Part shown: in pieces, positions 1-9,022 of the stretch
How positions within the stretch are numbered: the stretch's first letter is position 1
How the letters are laid out: each line of letters opens with the position of its first letter
From: JBOFCO01 sp051646105
Lineage (GTDB): Bacteria > Pseudomonadota > Alphaproteobacteria > Rhodobacterales > Rhodobacteraceae
Direction of reading: 5' to 3'
Length of the DNA stretch: 64,000 bases
Assembly: GCA_051646105.1 (NCBI GenBank)
Contig: JBOFCO010000234.1
Location: 1-64,000, forward strand
Made by a program: the position numbers and the translations under genes
The notes under the pieces: model-generated
Databases searched by the model: none
Seen by the model: the letters and a program-made list of their open reading frames with translations, nothing else
Told to the model about the DNA's origin: nothing

Positions 1-623
1 TCCATCCCGCTTTCCCGGCCTGCAAGCCGGGCCTGCTCTGCCCGCCAGCCGCGCAGCACATAGACAATCACCCCGACAATGGCTGCCAGTGCCAGAATGA
101 TGCCGACAGCGTTGCCGATCAAGGAAGCAAGCTGCGTGATCTGGTCGGCAAAAGCATAGCCCAGATAGCTGTAGGCAAGGCACCAGCAGGCCGCACCAAG
201 CGCCGCGGCAATGGTGAAGCCGATCCAGCTTACCCCCAGCGCCCCGGACAGATAGGCCATGTAGGGACCAAGAGGGCTGAATATCGTTCGGCTCAGGAAC
301 ACGGCCACCGATCCGCGCCGGTCGAGCATGGCCTGCGACTTGTCCAGCATTGCACCCAACTTGCCCTTGCCGCGAAAACGGCCCAGCAGCCGGGGCCCGC
401 CTGCGCGCGCCGCCGCATAGGCAAGCTGGTCACCGGCCATGAACCCGGCAAAGGCGGCGGCCTGCACCTGCCAAAGGACCAGATCCTCGCTGCCGGCAAA
501 TCCGCCCGCCGTCATCACCAGGATCGAGGACGGCACCGGCAACGCCAGACATGACAGGATCAGCGCGGCAAAGATCAGCCAGATGCCATAGGTGGGCACA
601 AGGGCAAGCAGGGTTTCAGTCAT
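1..623 (-). CDS. DedA/VTT-family membrane protein (C-terminus cut by window edge)
   Basis: Reading starts at an ATG at 623 (MTETLLALVPTYGIW) and stays open to base 1, so about 207 residues are visible. It shows the SNARE-associated/VTT pattern: a proline-bearing re-entrant segment near residues 26-40 (ALPVPSSILVMTAGG), a GD near 63, and a second re-entrant region (FLSRTIFSPLGPYMAYLSG) near 108-126, followed by hydrophobic helices and a basic tail. DedA proteins are inner-membrane proteins linked to lipid-carrier flipping and envelope homeostasis. Its start overlaps the stop of the upstream small membrane gene by 8 bases, so the two are translationally coupled. The exact substrate cannot be read from sequence. 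Confidence 0.85.
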   Translation of the reverse strand, partial: MTETLLALVPTYGIWLIFAALILSCLALPVPSSILVMTAGGFAGSEDLVLWQVQAAAFAGFMAGDQLAYAAARAGGPRLLGRFRGKGKLGAMLDKSQAMLDRRGSVAVFLSRTIFSPLGPYMAYLSGALGVSWIGFTIAAALGAACWCLAYSYLGYAFADQITQLASLIGNAVGIILALAAIVGVIVYVLRGWRAEQARLAGRESGM

Positions 624-978
624 GGAACTTGCCGCGATGATGCTGCTCGCGCAGCTCTGTCTTGGCGATACGGATGCGGCTTTCCAGTTCCTCCAGCCCG
701 ATCCCCAGATGTTCGGTTACATCCGCAAGGGTCTTTTGCTTGTGGTCGGGTTCAAGCTGCATCACATCGATGATGATCTCTCGTGGCAGATCCCAGCTTT
801 TTGCCACATAGCGGGGTGACATCCACATCGCCAGTTTCTGATCGCGGTGCGCTGGATCGGAAAAATAGAGGACTTCGGAAACGAAGCTGCCGCCGAAATA
901 CAGCAGCCCGCAGACAGCCACCACCAGCAGCGCGGAAAGCGCCCGATGCTGTCTGAACAGATAGCGGATGAACCCCAT
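616..978 (-). CDS. Small single-pass membrane protein coupled to DedA
   Basis: The protein is 120 aa, starting MGFIRYLFRQHRALSALLV, with one membrane helix at about residues 13-31 and a soluble C-terminal part rich in charged residues (EELESRIRIAKTELREQHHRGKFHD). I chose the ATG at 978 because GGGGAG sits 9-10 bases upstream and the helix begins right after a short basic segment; the longer reading to 1119 adds a low-complexity, non-membrane stretch. Its stop lies inside the start of the DedA gene. I recognise no family. The coupling suggests it works with the DedA protein, but this is inference. Confidence 0.7.
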   Translation of the reverse strand: MGFIRYLFRQHRALSALLVVAVCGLLYFGGSFVSEVLYFSDPAHRDQKLAMWMSPRYVAKSWDLPREIIIDVMQLEPDHKQKTLADVTEHLGIGLEELESRIRIAKTELREQHHRGKFHD

Positions 979-1066
979 GTTCCCGTCGCTCCCCTGCCGT
1001 GTCAGGTATCGTCCTGGTGCAGCCGTCGTTCCCTGAACGCGGGGCTGGCACGTTTCCGTCGCAGGA

Positions 1067-2005
1067 TCAGCCGTCCTTTTGTCGTCTTGCGCCCTGTCTG
1101 ACCGCTTCGGGCAGGTCAACCCCGCTCATGCCCGACACTATATCGGCCAGCACCGGCACATAGTCGCCCCCATGTCCCGTTGACACGGCGTGCGCAAAAT
1201 ACTGGCGCGCGGCGGCTGCCATCAGATTGACCATGCCCGCCTCCTGCCCCATGGCGGCGACATAGCGCAGATCCTTCGCGCCATTGGCGATGGTGAAACG
1301 ATGTGCGGCTTCATCGCGATCGACGGCGCCCTTCGTGAAGGTATCGAAAAATCCGCAGCCCATGCGAGAGGGGCCGATCACCTCTCGCAGCGTCTGCGGC
1401 GGAATGCCTGCCTTTACTGCCAACGCAAGTGCCTCGGCATAAAGTGCAGCATAGGACATGCTCAGGAAATTCATCAAAAGCTTCATGCGGTGGCCCGATC
1501 CCGGCGGGCCGATCCGTGTGACGGTCGCCGCCCAGCAGCCGATGACCGGGCGCACCGTTTCAAAAACCGCCTCGTCGCAGCCGACCATCGCATCCAGCGT
1601 GCCGGCTTCTGCTTCCTTGGGGGTGCGCCCCAGCGGCGCATCCACCATCACCGCGCCCCGGTCCGCCAATGCTTGCCCCAGCCGAAGGGTCGATGCCGGA
1701 TCAGCGGTCGTGGTATCGATCACGATCAACCCCGGACGTGCTGCCGAAAAAATCCCGCTTTCACCCAGAACGACACTCTCGACCTGATCGGAATTGGACA
1801 GGCACAGATGCACAATGTCACAGCGTGCCGCCAGATCGGCGGGGCTTGTGCCCTCTTGCGCACCAAGGGACAGCAACCGTTCAACACCCGCACGGTTGCG
1901 GTTGCCCAGCACCCACAGATCATGCCCGTGGCGGCGCAGGTTGGCCGCCATGCCCTGTCCCATGAAGCCAAGGCCGATAAAGCCGATCACCGGTTTTTCC
2001 GGCAT
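1067..2005 (-). CDS. NAD(P)-dependent oxidoreductase, 3-hydroxyisobutyrate dehydrogenase family
   Basis: The protein is 312 aa. The Rossmann motif GLGFMG lies at residues 11-16, and a beta-hydroxyacid dehydrogenase signature (GFIGLGFMGQGMA) surrounds it. The substrate motif with catalytic Lys is seen as GSGHRMKLLMNFL around residue 165-177. Such enzymes oxidise small beta-hydroxy acids such as 3-hydroxyisobutyrate, tartronate semialdehyde or related acids; the exact substrate is unclear. The ATG at 2005 follows GAAGGAGGAC, a strong ribosome site. It is 22 bases downstream of pxpC and probably the last gene of the pxpABC operon, which hints at a carboxylic or cyclic-lactam acid substrate. Confidence 0.85.
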   Translation of the reverse strand: MPEKPVIGFIGLGFMGQGMAANLRRHGHDLWVLGNRNRAGVERLLSLGAQEGTSPADLAARCDIVHLCLSNSDQVESVVLGESGIFSAARPGLIVIDTTTADPASTLRLGQALADRGAVMVDAPLGRTPKEAEAGTLDAMVGCDEAVFETVRPVIGCWAATVTRIGPPGSGHRMKLLMNFLSMSYAALYAEALALAVKAGIPPQTLREVIGPSRMGCGFFDTFTKGAVDRDEAAHRFTIANGAKDLRYVAAMGQEAGMVNLMAAAARQYFAHAVSTGHGGDYVPVLADIVSGMSGVDLPEAVRQGARRQKDG

Positions 2006-2027
2006 GATTGTCCTCCTTCCCGATAGG

Positions 2028-3044
2028 TCATGCTGTGTCATCCGGCCCGACAATGCCACCGATGAGATTGGCTTGCATCAGGCGTTCTTCCAGTGTCGGG
2101 CGCGGGGGTTTCAGTGACTCAAGCCAGTCATGGAAGGTTGTGGCGCGGCTTCTGGCCAGTGCAACGGCTTCGGCCGCCGTGATCGCCCGAAACCGCAGGC
2201 TGTCACCGGGGCGGCATTGCGCCAGCCCGTCCAGATCGTCCGCCAGCACAGTGGCCAGCTTGGGGTAGCCGCCCGTGGTCTGGTGGTCGGCCATCAGGAT
2301 CGTGGCGACACCATCGCCAGCCACCTGGATCGATCCGCGCACCACGGGTTCCGAGGGAATGCCAAGCGCTCCGGTCGGCACAAGCCCTGGCCCTGCCAGC
2401 CGCATTCCCATCCGGTCAAAGGCAGGGGTCACGGCAAAGGGCTGGCCGGTCAGCGTCGACAGCGCATCAGGGGCAAAGTGCCGGTCCTGCGGGCCGGGCA
2501 CCACATGCAACAGGTGGCGCGCCGTTGCAAAATCTGGCACGTCAAGGGCACCTTCGCGCCCCGTCCTTCGTTCGGCATCCGCGATGCGGATGACCTGCCC
2601 GGTTGTCAGCGCGCCGCCGCCAAGCCCGGACAGGGCATGCGTGGCGCGGCTGCCCAGCCAGTCGGGCGCTTCCAGCCGCCCTGCAACCGCAAGACAGGCC
2701 CAGCTTCCCCAGGCACCGGCGCGAACCGAAAGTCTTTGCCCGGCATGCAGACCGAAAACGGCCCAATCCGGCTGTCGAGTGTCATCCACCGCAACATCGA
2801 ACCCGCCCCCGGCAAGGGCAAGCGTTACCTCGCCCGCCGTGCAGTCCAGCGTCAGCCCCGATGCAGAAACCTCGATCCCTGCGGCGTCGGATGGATTGCC
2901 AACGGCGACATTGGCAATCGCCAGCGCCTTGCGATCCATGGGGCCGGATGCGGGAACACCAAAGCGCATAAGCCCGCGCCGCCCGCCATCCTGCACGGAA
3001 ACCAGCGGACCGGCATGAACGACGCGCAGTTCCACAAGGTTCAT
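2028..3044 (-). CDS. pxpC: 5-oxoprolinase subunit C (biotin-dependent carboxyltransferase-like)
   Basis: The protein is 338 aa of the KipA/AHS2 type, with the family signature VQDGGRRGLMRFGVPASGPMD close to the N-terminus and a C-terminal MADHQTTGGYPKLATV segment typical of the fold. With PxpA and PxpB it forms the prokaryotic ATP-dependent 5-oxoprolinase that opens pyroglutamate to glutamate. The ATG at 3044 overlaps the pxpB stop as ATGA. The longer upstream reading (to 3209) is only pxpB sequence in another frame. Confidence 0.9.
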   Translation of the reverse strand: MNLVELRVVHAGPLVSVQDGGRRGLMRFGVPASGPMDRKALAIANVAVGNPSDAAGIEVSASGLTLDCTAGEVTLALAGGGFDVAVDDTRQPDWAVFGLHAGQRLSVRAGAWGSWACLAVAGRLEAPDWLGSRATHALSGLGGGALTTGQVIRIADAERRTGREGALDVPDFATARHLLHVVPGPQDRHFAPDALSTLTGQPFAVTPAFDRMGMRLAGPGLVPTGALGIPSEPVVRGSIQVAGDGVATILMADHQTTGGYPKLATVLADDLDGLAQCRPGDSLRFRAITAAEAVALARSRATTFHDWLESLKPPRPTLEERLMQANLIGGIVGPDDTA

Positions 3045-3736
3045 CGTGGCACCGTGGCATCGAATTCCGCCCGCGTGATCCGGCGGAAACTGACCAAATC
3101 CCCGACATCGAACAGGAAAGGGTGCAAAGCCTGTCCGGTCAGGATGCGGGTTGGCGACCGCCCGATCACCCACCAGCCTGTCGGCATCGTCAGCGTCGTG
3201 ACAAGGCATTGGCCACCGGCGATGATGACACTGCCCGCCGCCACCCCCGGCACAGGCGCAGGCTTGCGATCCAGCCGCAGGGCATCAGGCACACCTGACA
3301 GATAGGCGTATCCGGGTGCAAATCCATACATTGCGACGCGGTAATCGCCCGCCAGATGCGCAGCGATCACGGCGTCGACCGACATGCCCAGCCGCGTGGC
3401 CACCGATGGCAGATCGGGCGAAATCGCCGGATCATAGCAGATCAGAACTTCGCGTCGGGCGGGTATGGTTTGGGCGTTATCCCCCTGCGCAAGATCGCGC
3501 AGATGGGCGATCACCGCATCATGATCGGTCTGCACAGGGTCGAAATCGATCAGCAGGCCAACATAGGCCGGAACAGATTCAAGAAAGCCCGGAAAGGGAT
3601 GGGCGGCAAGCGCCCTGTCCATCTGCAAAACCGCTTCATGCGCTGCGACCGAATAGGCATCCGCGAAATCGACCAGAAGCGCATGATCGCCCACTGGGCG
3701 AAAGACCGGATCGGTGGTGGTCCGCTCCACGATCAA
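3041..3736 (-). CDS. pxpB: 5-oxoprolinase subunit B
   Basis: The protein is about 231 aa of the KipI/AHS1 family, with the diagnostic PGYAYLSGVP segment around residue 150 and RRITRAEFDA at the end. It pairs with PxpC to make the ATP-using part of 5-oxoprolinase. No ATG is available near the N-terminus: the first codon is TTG at 3736, overlapping the pxpA stop as TTGA, or GTG at 3730. Either implies translational coupling to pxpA rather than independent initiation. The start is therefore uncertain by two codons. Confidence 0.9.
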   Translation of the reverse strand: MIVERTTTDPVFRPVGDHALLVDFADAYSVAAHEAVLQMDRALAAHPFPGFLESVPAYVGLLIDFDPVQTDHDAVIAHLRDLAQGDNAQTIPARREVLICYDPAISPDLPSVATRLGMSVDAVIAAHLAGDYRVAMYGFAPGYAYLSGVPDALRLDRKPAPVPGVAAGSVIIAGGQCLVTTLTMPTGWWVIGRSPTRILTGQALHPFLFDVGDLVSFRRITRAEFDATVPR

Positions 3737-4485
3737 GCTTCAACAAAGGGGCAAGGTGTGACCCCTTCGCTTACCAGCATCGCCCGGATCGTGCGAGCCA
3801 TGTCGACGGCACCGGGGCTGTCGCCGTGGACACAAATCGAATCCGCAGCCAGTGCAATCGGTGGTCCGTCGATCACGGGCATCAAACCCGTTCGCAAAAA
3901 TCCGGCCATGCGTGTCGCGGCCTCGTTCGGGTCGTGCAGCATGGCCTGCGTATGGCTGCGTGGCACAAGCCGCCCGGTGGACAGATAGGCACGGTCGGCA
4001 AAAACCTCGGAATAGACCCGCATCCCGCGGTCGCGCGCCACGTTTTCCAGCGCGGTTCCGGAAATCGCCAGAACCGCGAGACCGGGCGAAACGGCGCAGA
4101 TCGCGGTGACCAGTGCATCGGCTAGCGCAGCGTCATCCGCCGCCAGATTGGCCAAAGCACCATGCGGTTTCACATAATCGACCCGCCCGCCCGCCAGCGC
4201 GGCCATGGCGATCAGCCCGCCAATCTGCGCCGCCGCCATGCGACCGGCCGCTGCCGGTTCCATCGGCACGATCACACGCCCGAAACTCGCGCGGTCGGTA
4301 TAGCCAGGATGCGCGCCGATCGTCACATTCTTTGCCACCGCTTCGCGCAGGGTCGCATACATGGTTTCCGCATCGCCCGCATGTCCACCACAGGCGATGT
4401 TGGCGCTGGTCACAAGTGACAGCATCGCCGCATCGTCGCCGATGCCTTCGCCCAGATCGGCGTTCAGATCGATGGTCCGCGTCAT
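3733..4485 (-). CDS. pxpA: 5-oxoprolinase subunit A (LamB/YcsF family)
   Basis: The protein is 250 aa and opens with the family signature IDLNADLGEG, followed by SANIACGGHAGD and GAHPGYTDRASFGR, all classic for LamB/YcsF proteins; KPHGAL follows at about residue 105. It is the pyroglutamate-binding subunit of the PxpABC 5-oxoprolinase. I used the ATG at 4485; a GTG five codons upstream (4500) is also possible, and neither has a good ribosome site. First gene of pxpA-pxpB-pxpC, all joined by overlapping stops and starts. Confidence 0.9.
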   Translation of the reverse strand: MTRTIDLNADLGEGIGDDAAMLSLVTSANIACGGHAGDAETMYATLREAVAKNVTIGAHPGYTDRASFGRVIVPMEPAAAGRMAAAQIGGLIAMAALAGGRVDYVKPHGALANLAADDAALADALVTAICAVSPGLAVLAISGTALENVARDRGMRVYSEVFADRAYLSTGRLVPRSHTQAMLHDPNEAATRMAGFLRTGLMPVIDGPPIALAADSICVHGDSPGAVDMARTIRAMLVSEGVTPCPFVEA

Positions 4486-4529
4486 GCGCCGATCAAACAC
4501 CCCGCGCGGGAACCGCGCAAGGGGCAGGG

Positions 4530-5474
4530 TCAGGCAGCGCGGCGTTCGGCGATCATCGCCAGCAGCTTCTTGTGGTCGGCGTCAAAATTGCGGATGCCTT
4601 CGGCCAGCTTTTCCGTGGCCATGGCATCGGCATTCATGTCCCAGCGGAAAGCCGTTTCCGGCATCGCCACCTTTGCGACACCGCTGGCCTTGTCCGCCGA
4701 AAGCGCGCGGGGCAGGGTTCCTGTTTCCGCAGCCAGTTCGTTCAGAAGCTGCGGGGAAATCGTCAGCCGGTCGCAGCCTGCAAGCGCCTTGACCTGCCCG
4801 GTGCTGCGGAAGGACGCACCCATCACGACGGTCTTGATGCCGTTTGACTTATAATAATCATAGATACTGCGCACCGACAGCACGCCCGGATCTTCCTCGG
4901 GGGCAAAGGTCCTGCCCTGCGCCTTGGCATACCAGTCGGTGATCCGGCCAACGAAGGGCGAAATCAGGAACACGCCGGCATCCGCGCAGGCCACCGCCTG
5001 CGCCATGGCAAACAGCAGGGTCAGGTTGCAGTCGATCCCGTCCTTCTGCAGCACTTCGGCGGCACGGATGCCTTCCCAGGTCGAGGCAAGCTTGATCAGG
5101 ATGCGGTCACGACCGATGCCTTTGGCGGCATAGGCGTCGACAATGGCGCGGGCCTTGGCGATGGACGCATCCTTGTCGAAGGACAGGTTGGAATCGACTT
5201 CGGTCGACACCCTGCCCGGAACCAGCTTTGTCAGTTCTGCGCCAACGCCCACAGTCAGCGCATCGGCAATCGCCAGCGCATCGGCACCCCTGGCCTTGCC
5301 GGCGGAAACCTCACTGGCGACCAGATCGGCAAAGGCCGGGCTTTGCAGTGCCTTCAGCACGATGGAAGGGTTTGTGGTGCAATCCACCGGCTTCAGCGCC
5401 CGCACTGCATCGATGTCGCCGGTATCGGCGACAACAACGGTCATGTCACGAAGTTGGTCGAGTGCGCTTGCCAT
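4530..5474 (-). CDS. tal: Transaldolase
   Basis: The protein is 314 aa, the normal length for class I TalA/TalB-type transaldolase. Visible signatures are VDCTTNPSIVLKAL near residue 30, the Schiff-base lysine in DRILIKLASTWEGIRAAE near residue 130, NLTLLFA, and the phosphate-binding ISPFVGRITDW. It transfers a dihydroxyacetone unit between sedoheptulose-7-P and glyceraldehyde-3-P in the non-oxidative pentose phosphate pathway. The gene downstream of it on the strand is pxpA (45 bases away) and the gene upstream is gluconokinase, so the neighbourhood feeds sugar acids into the pentose pathway. Confidence 0.95.
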   Translation of the reverse strand: MASALDQLRDMTVVVADTGDIDAVRALKPVDCTTNPSIVLKALQSPAFADLVASEVSAGKARGADALAIADALTVGVGAELTKLVPGRVSTEVDSNLSFDKDASIAKARAIVDAYAAKGIGRDRILIKLASTWEGIRAAEVLQKDGIDCNLTLLFAMAQAVACADAGVFLISPFVGRITDWYAKAQGRTFAPEEDPGVLSVRSIYDYYKSNGIKTVVMGASFRSTGQVKALAGCDRLTISPQLLNELAAETGTLPRALSADKASGVAKVAMPETAFRWDMNADAMATEKLAEGIRNFDADHKKLLAMIAERRAA

Positions 5475-5547
5475 GGCCTGGCCCTTTCATTGAGGAAACA
5501 CGGCCGGATTGCCGCCGCGTCATCACTAGGGACAGATAGCGCTCACA

Positions 5548-6057
5548 TCAAGCGGAACCACCCTTTTGCGGATGGGAAAGTGCCGTCATCGCCGCTTCGA
5601 CTATTGCGTCAAGCGGCCGGTCGATAGAGACGGTGACCGCATTCTCGTCCGGGCCGGGTGGCTCAAGCGTGGCGAACTGGCTTTCGATCAGGCTCGCAGG
5701 CATGAAATGCCCGTGCCGACCCGACATGCGGGCCGCAATCAGCGCCGGGCTTCCGGCCAGATGCAGAAAGGTCACCGGCCCGCCCGCCCGCGCCCGGATG
5801 CGGTCGCGATAGGTGCGTTTCAGCGCAGAGCAGCCGATCAGCAGCGGCGCATTGCGATGCAGAACATCTGCAACCCGGTCAAGCCAGGGCCAGCGGTCAT
5901 CATCGGCCAGCGGAATGCCCGCCCGCATCTTTTCGACGGCCTCCGCCGAATGCAGGTCGTCACCATCGCGGTAAGGCACAGCCAATCGCGATGACAGCCC
6001 GGCACCCACGCTGGACTTTCCGCAACCGGCGACCCCCATGATGACGACGCGCAGCAC
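5548..6057 (-). CDS. gntK: Gluconokinase (GntK/IdnK type)
   Basis: The protein is 169 aa with a Walker A loop MGVAGCGKSS at residues 7-16, a DGDDLH segment near 32-37 and the small-kinase LIGCSALKRTYRD and HGHFMPASLIESQ motifs, all typical of gluconokinase. It phosphorylates D-gluconate to 6-phosphogluconate. The start is GTG at 6057, only 2 bases after the stop of the aldo/keto reductase gene, so the two are co-translated. Transaldolase follows 73 bases downstream. Confidence 0.93.
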   Translation of the reverse strand: MLRVVIMGVAGCGKSSVGAGLSSRLAVPYRDGDDLHSAEAVEKMRAGIPLADDDRWPWLDRVADVLHRNAPLLIGCSALKRTYRDRIRARAGGPVTFLHLAGSPALIAARMSGRHGHFMPASLIESQFATLEPPGPDENAVTVSIDRPLDAIVEAAMTALSHPQKGGSA

Positions 6058-6059
6058 GT

Positions 6060-7076
6060 TTACAAACCCGTAGCCCGTTCCATCGCATCGGTATAGCGCG
6101 CGCCCGTGACTGGAACCGCCTCTGCAGCGCGGGTGATCGCGGCAACCTCTTCTGCCGAAAGGTCAAGCGCGGCAGCCCCGATGTTTTCCTCGATCCTCTC
6201 CAGCCGCGTGCTGCCGGGAATGGGCACGATCCACGGGCGTTGTGCCAGCAGCCAGCCCAGCGCGATCTGCGCAGGCGTCGCCCCCTTGGATTTTGCAAGA
6301 TCGCCAATACGCCCGACCAGTGCCTGATTTGCTGCCAGCGCCCCCGCCGAAAAACGGGGCAGGGCCGCGCGGAAATCTCCCGGCTCCAGCTTTGTATCCG
6401 CGCCCATTGCGCCGGTCAGGAAACCACGGCCCAACGGGCTGAACGGGACGAAGCCGATGCCAAGCTGTTCCAGCAAAGGCAGCACTTCGGATTCCACATT
6501 GCGTGTCCACAGCGAATATTCGCTTTGCAGTGCGGAAACCGGCGTCACGGCATGGGCGCGGCGGATGGTGGCCACACCGGCCTCGGACAGTCCCCAGTGA
6601 CGGACCTTTCCGGCGCGGATCAGATCACCGACCGTGCCCGCCACATCCTCGATCGGCACCGCCGGATCGACACGGTGCTGATACAGCAGGTCAATGTGAT
6701 CGGTCCGCAGCCGCCGCAGCGATCCCTCCACCGCACGCAGGATACTGGCGGGGCGGCTGTCGACCCCGCCGCTTCCGGGTGTGCGTGCGGGTGGCGGTTC
6801 CTGCCCTTCGGGCGTCAGAACGAAGCCGAACTTGGTTGCGATCACCACCTGATCGCGGATCGGGGCGAATGCTTCGCCGACCAGACGCTCGTTGGTATAG
6901 GGGCCATAGACTTCGGCCGTATCGAACAGGGTGATGCCGCGGTCCACCGCACCACGCAGAACGGGGATCATCGCCGCCGGATCGGGGGCGCGGCCATAGG
7001 CATGACTCATCCCCATGCAGCCAAGACCCAGAGCTGAAACCTTCAGCCCGCTTTTTCCAAGCTCACGTTTCTGCAT
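6060..7076 (-). CDS. Aldo/keto reductase
   Basis: The protein is 338 aa with the family pattern LGKSGLKVSALGLGCMGMS at the N-terminus, FDTAEVYGPYTNERLVGEA with catalytic Asp/Tyr around 52-57, the catalytic Lys in VIATKFGF near 82, and the NADPH-site IPGSTRLERIEEN near the C-terminus. It resembles the AKR13/YajO-like NADPH-dependent reductases that reduce sugars or aldehydes. The ATG at 7076 lies 14 bases inside the end of the EamA transporter gene. Whether it supplies gluconate-related sugar reduction is inferred only from the neighbours. Confidence 0.9.
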   Translation of the reverse strand: MQKRELGKSGLKVSALGLGCMGMSHAYGRAPDPAAMIPVLRGAVDRGITLFDTAEVYGPYTNERLVGEAFAPIRDQVVIATKFGFVLTPEGQEPPPARTPGSGGVDSRPASILRAVEGSLRRLRTDHIDLLYQHRVDPAVPIEDVAGTVGDLIRAGKVRHWGLSEAGVATIRRAHAVTPVSALQSEYSLWTRNVESEVLPLLEQLGIGFVPFSPLGRGFLTGAMGADTKLEPGDFRAALPRFSAGALAANQALVGRIGDLAKSKGATPAQIALGWLLAQRPWIVPIPGSTRLERIEENIGAAALDLSAEEVAAITRAAEAVPVTGARYTDAMERATGL

Positions 7077-7977
7077 ATTCCTCGCCCTTTCGGATTAGTG
7101 CGGCACGTCCTGCAAGATGTGCCCGCAGCGCAACGCCCGCACCGGCCAGAACGACCAGTGCCATGCCGAACATGCTGACCGCATCCGGCGCATGGCGAAA
7201 GACCACCCAACCCAGCAGCGCCGCCCAGACAAGATGCAAATAGTTCACGGGTGCCAGAAGGGAAGCCGGGGCAAACCGATAGGCGGTGGTAAACAGGAAA
7301 TGCCCCAGTGTCGCCAGCACACCCAGCAGGATTACCAGCGCTGTGTCAGTCAGCCCCGGAATTGGCCCTGGCCCTGAAACCACGACCATGACGGCAAATA
7401 CCACCACACCAACCCATGCCGTATGAAACATCATCGATGATGTGCTTTCCGTCCGGGCCAGTACCCGCGTCAGCAACAGATAGGCGGTCGCGCAGGCGGC
7501 ATTGGTCAGCGCAAAGGCCACGCCAACGGGATCAAGACCGGTGCCGGGCCGCAGGATCAGGAGCACACCGGCAAATCCGATGGCCGCGCCAATCCAGCCG
7601 GCCAGCGGCACCTTTTCACCCAGTACAGGCGCCGACAGGGCCATGACGGCAAAGGGGGACAGATAGATGATCGCCACGGTTTCGCCCACGGGCATGACCC
7701 GCAACGCGAGCCCCATGGTCAGGGATGCAGCGGCAAGCGTTGCACCGCGCAGCAGCACCAAACCGGTGCGTCGCGTCTTCCACAGTGCAGAGCGCTGGGC
7801 GGGATACAAGGTGAGAAAAAGCAGAAGCAATGTCACCAGATAGCGGCCCGCAACGACCAGCGGCACGGCGTAAAGCATTGTCAGCCGTTTGGTCACCACA
7901 TCAGACAGCGCAAAGATCAATACCGCCAGCGCGACAAGCAGAATGCCCTTCATCACCTTGTTTTCGTCAAGCGCCAT
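7063..7977 (-). CDS. EamA/DMT-family permease
   Basis: The protein is 304 aa with about ten hydrophobic helices arranged as two EamA repeats (roughly residues 13-140 and 155-285), including LLRGATLAAASLTMGLAL and YLHLVWAALLGW. The drug/metabolite transporter superfamily exports amino acids, metabolites or toxic compounds. The ATG at 7977 is preceded by GGGGGAC. It is transcribed away from a LysR gene starting 95 bases on the other side, and a LysR-type box sits between them, so it is the likely regulated target. Confidence 0.85.
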   Translation of the reverse strand: MALDENKVMKGILLVALAVLIFALSDVVTKRLTMLYAVPLVVAGRYLVTLLLLFLTLYPAQRSALWKTRRTGLVLLRGATLAAASLTMGLALRVMPVGETVAIIYLSPFAVMALSAPVLGEKVPLAGWIGAAIGFAGVLLILRPGTGLDPVGVAFALTNAACATAYLLLTRVLARTESTSSMMFHTAWVGVVVFAVMVVVSGPGPIPGLTDTALVILLGVLATLGHFLFTTAYRFAPASLLAPVNYLHLVWAALLGWVVFRHAPDAVSMFGMALVVLAGAGVALRAHLAGRAALIRKGEEYAET

Positions 7978-8027
7978 GCCTGTCCCCCAAATCCTGATAC
8001 TTACCCTAGCAGCCTTGCCGTCAATCG

Positions 8028-8042
8028 ATAATCTGGCATTAT
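8028..8042. promoter_or_regulatory. Candidate LysR box between eamA-like and lysR genes
   Basis: ATAATCTGGCATTAT is a perfect 5-5-5 inverted repeat containing a T-N11-A core. It lies 51 bases upstream of the eamA-like start and 30 bases upstream of the divergent LysR start, the usual place for an autoregulatory and activation site of a LysR protein. Confidence 0.5.
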
Positions 8043-8071
8043 TTGTATAAACCCATGAGAGTTGTTCATTA

Positions 8072-9022
8072 ATGCAGCGAGAAACCTTCAGCGACCTTGT
8101 GGCGTTCCTTGCCGTCGCGCGCGAGGGCAGCTTTACCCGTGCGGCGGCAAGACTGGGCCTGTCGCAATCGGCACTGTCGCACGTCATCCGCGGACTGGAA
8201 ACCCGGCTGGGCCTGCGGTTGCTGTCGCGCACCACACGGTCCGTCGCACCGACAGAGGCGGGCGCGCGGCTGCTGGCGACACTCGGCCCCCGGATGGATG
8301 AGATTGCGGCCGAACTGACCGCACTGGCCGATTTGCGGGATCGTCCTTCGGGGTTGATCCGCATCACGGCGGGGGATCATGCGGCCGACAAGGTGCTGAT
8401 GCCGCGCCTTGTTCCGTTCCTGCGCGAATACCCCGACATCGGTGTGGAAATCAGCATCGATTATGGCCTGACGAACATTGTCACCGAACGCTTTGACGCA
8501 GGCATCCGCATGGGGGAACAGGTGGAGCGCGACATGATCGCAGTGCCGATCGGGCCGCCCCTGCGCATGGCGGTCGTCGCGACATCGGATTACTTCGTGG
8601 ATCGCCCGCATCCCGTGGTGCCGCAGGATCTGACGGAACACCTGTGTATCAACATGCGGCTGCAAAGCTATGGTGGTTTCTACGCATGGGAGTTCGAGCG
8701 CGACGGGCGGGAACTGCGCGTCAGGGTTGACGGGCGGTTCACCTGCAACCGGGCCGCCGAAATTCTGTCTGCCGCCCGCGCCGGTCTGGGCATCGCCATG
8801 ACGCTTGAGGACCGCGTGGCAGACGACATCGCCGCCGGGCGGCTGGTGCGGCTGCTAGAGGACTGGTGCCCACCGTTTCCCGGCTATCACCTCTACTATC
8901 CCAACCGCAGGCAGCCCTCGGCCGCGTTCACCTTGCTGGTCGACCGACTGCGCTGGCGTGGCGCTACACCCAGCCCAGCGCCGGACCAATCGGCACGATC
9001 TGCGTCGGATTCAGCGCCTTGA
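8072..9022 (+). CDS. LysR-family transcriptional regulator
   Basis: The protein is 316 aa. Residues 5-63 form the winged HTH (FLAVAREGSFTRAAARLGLSQSALSHVIRGLE), and the rest is the LysR substrate-binding domain. The arrangement opposite the EamA permease suggests it controls that gene. The C-terminus (about 19 residues, Ser/Ala/Pro rich) runs 59 bases into the 3' end of the convergent glutathionyl-hydroquinone reductase gene, so the two coding regions overlap tail to tail. Effector unknown. Confidence 0.9.
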   Translation: MQRETFSDLVAFLAVAREGSFTRAAARLGLSQSALSHVIRGLETRLGLRLLSRTTRSVAPTEAGARLLATLGPRMDEIAAELTALADLRDRPSGLIRITAGDHAADKVLMPRLVPFLREYPDIGVEISIDYGLTNIVTERFDAGIRMGEQVERDMIAVPIGPPLRMAVVATSDYFVDRPHPVVPQDLTEHLCINMRLQSYGGFYAWEFERDGRELRVRVDGRFTCNRAAEILSAARAGLGIAMTLEDRVADDIAAGRLVRLLEDWCPPFPGYHLYYPNRRQPSAAFTLLVDRLRWRGATPSPAPDQSARSASDSAP

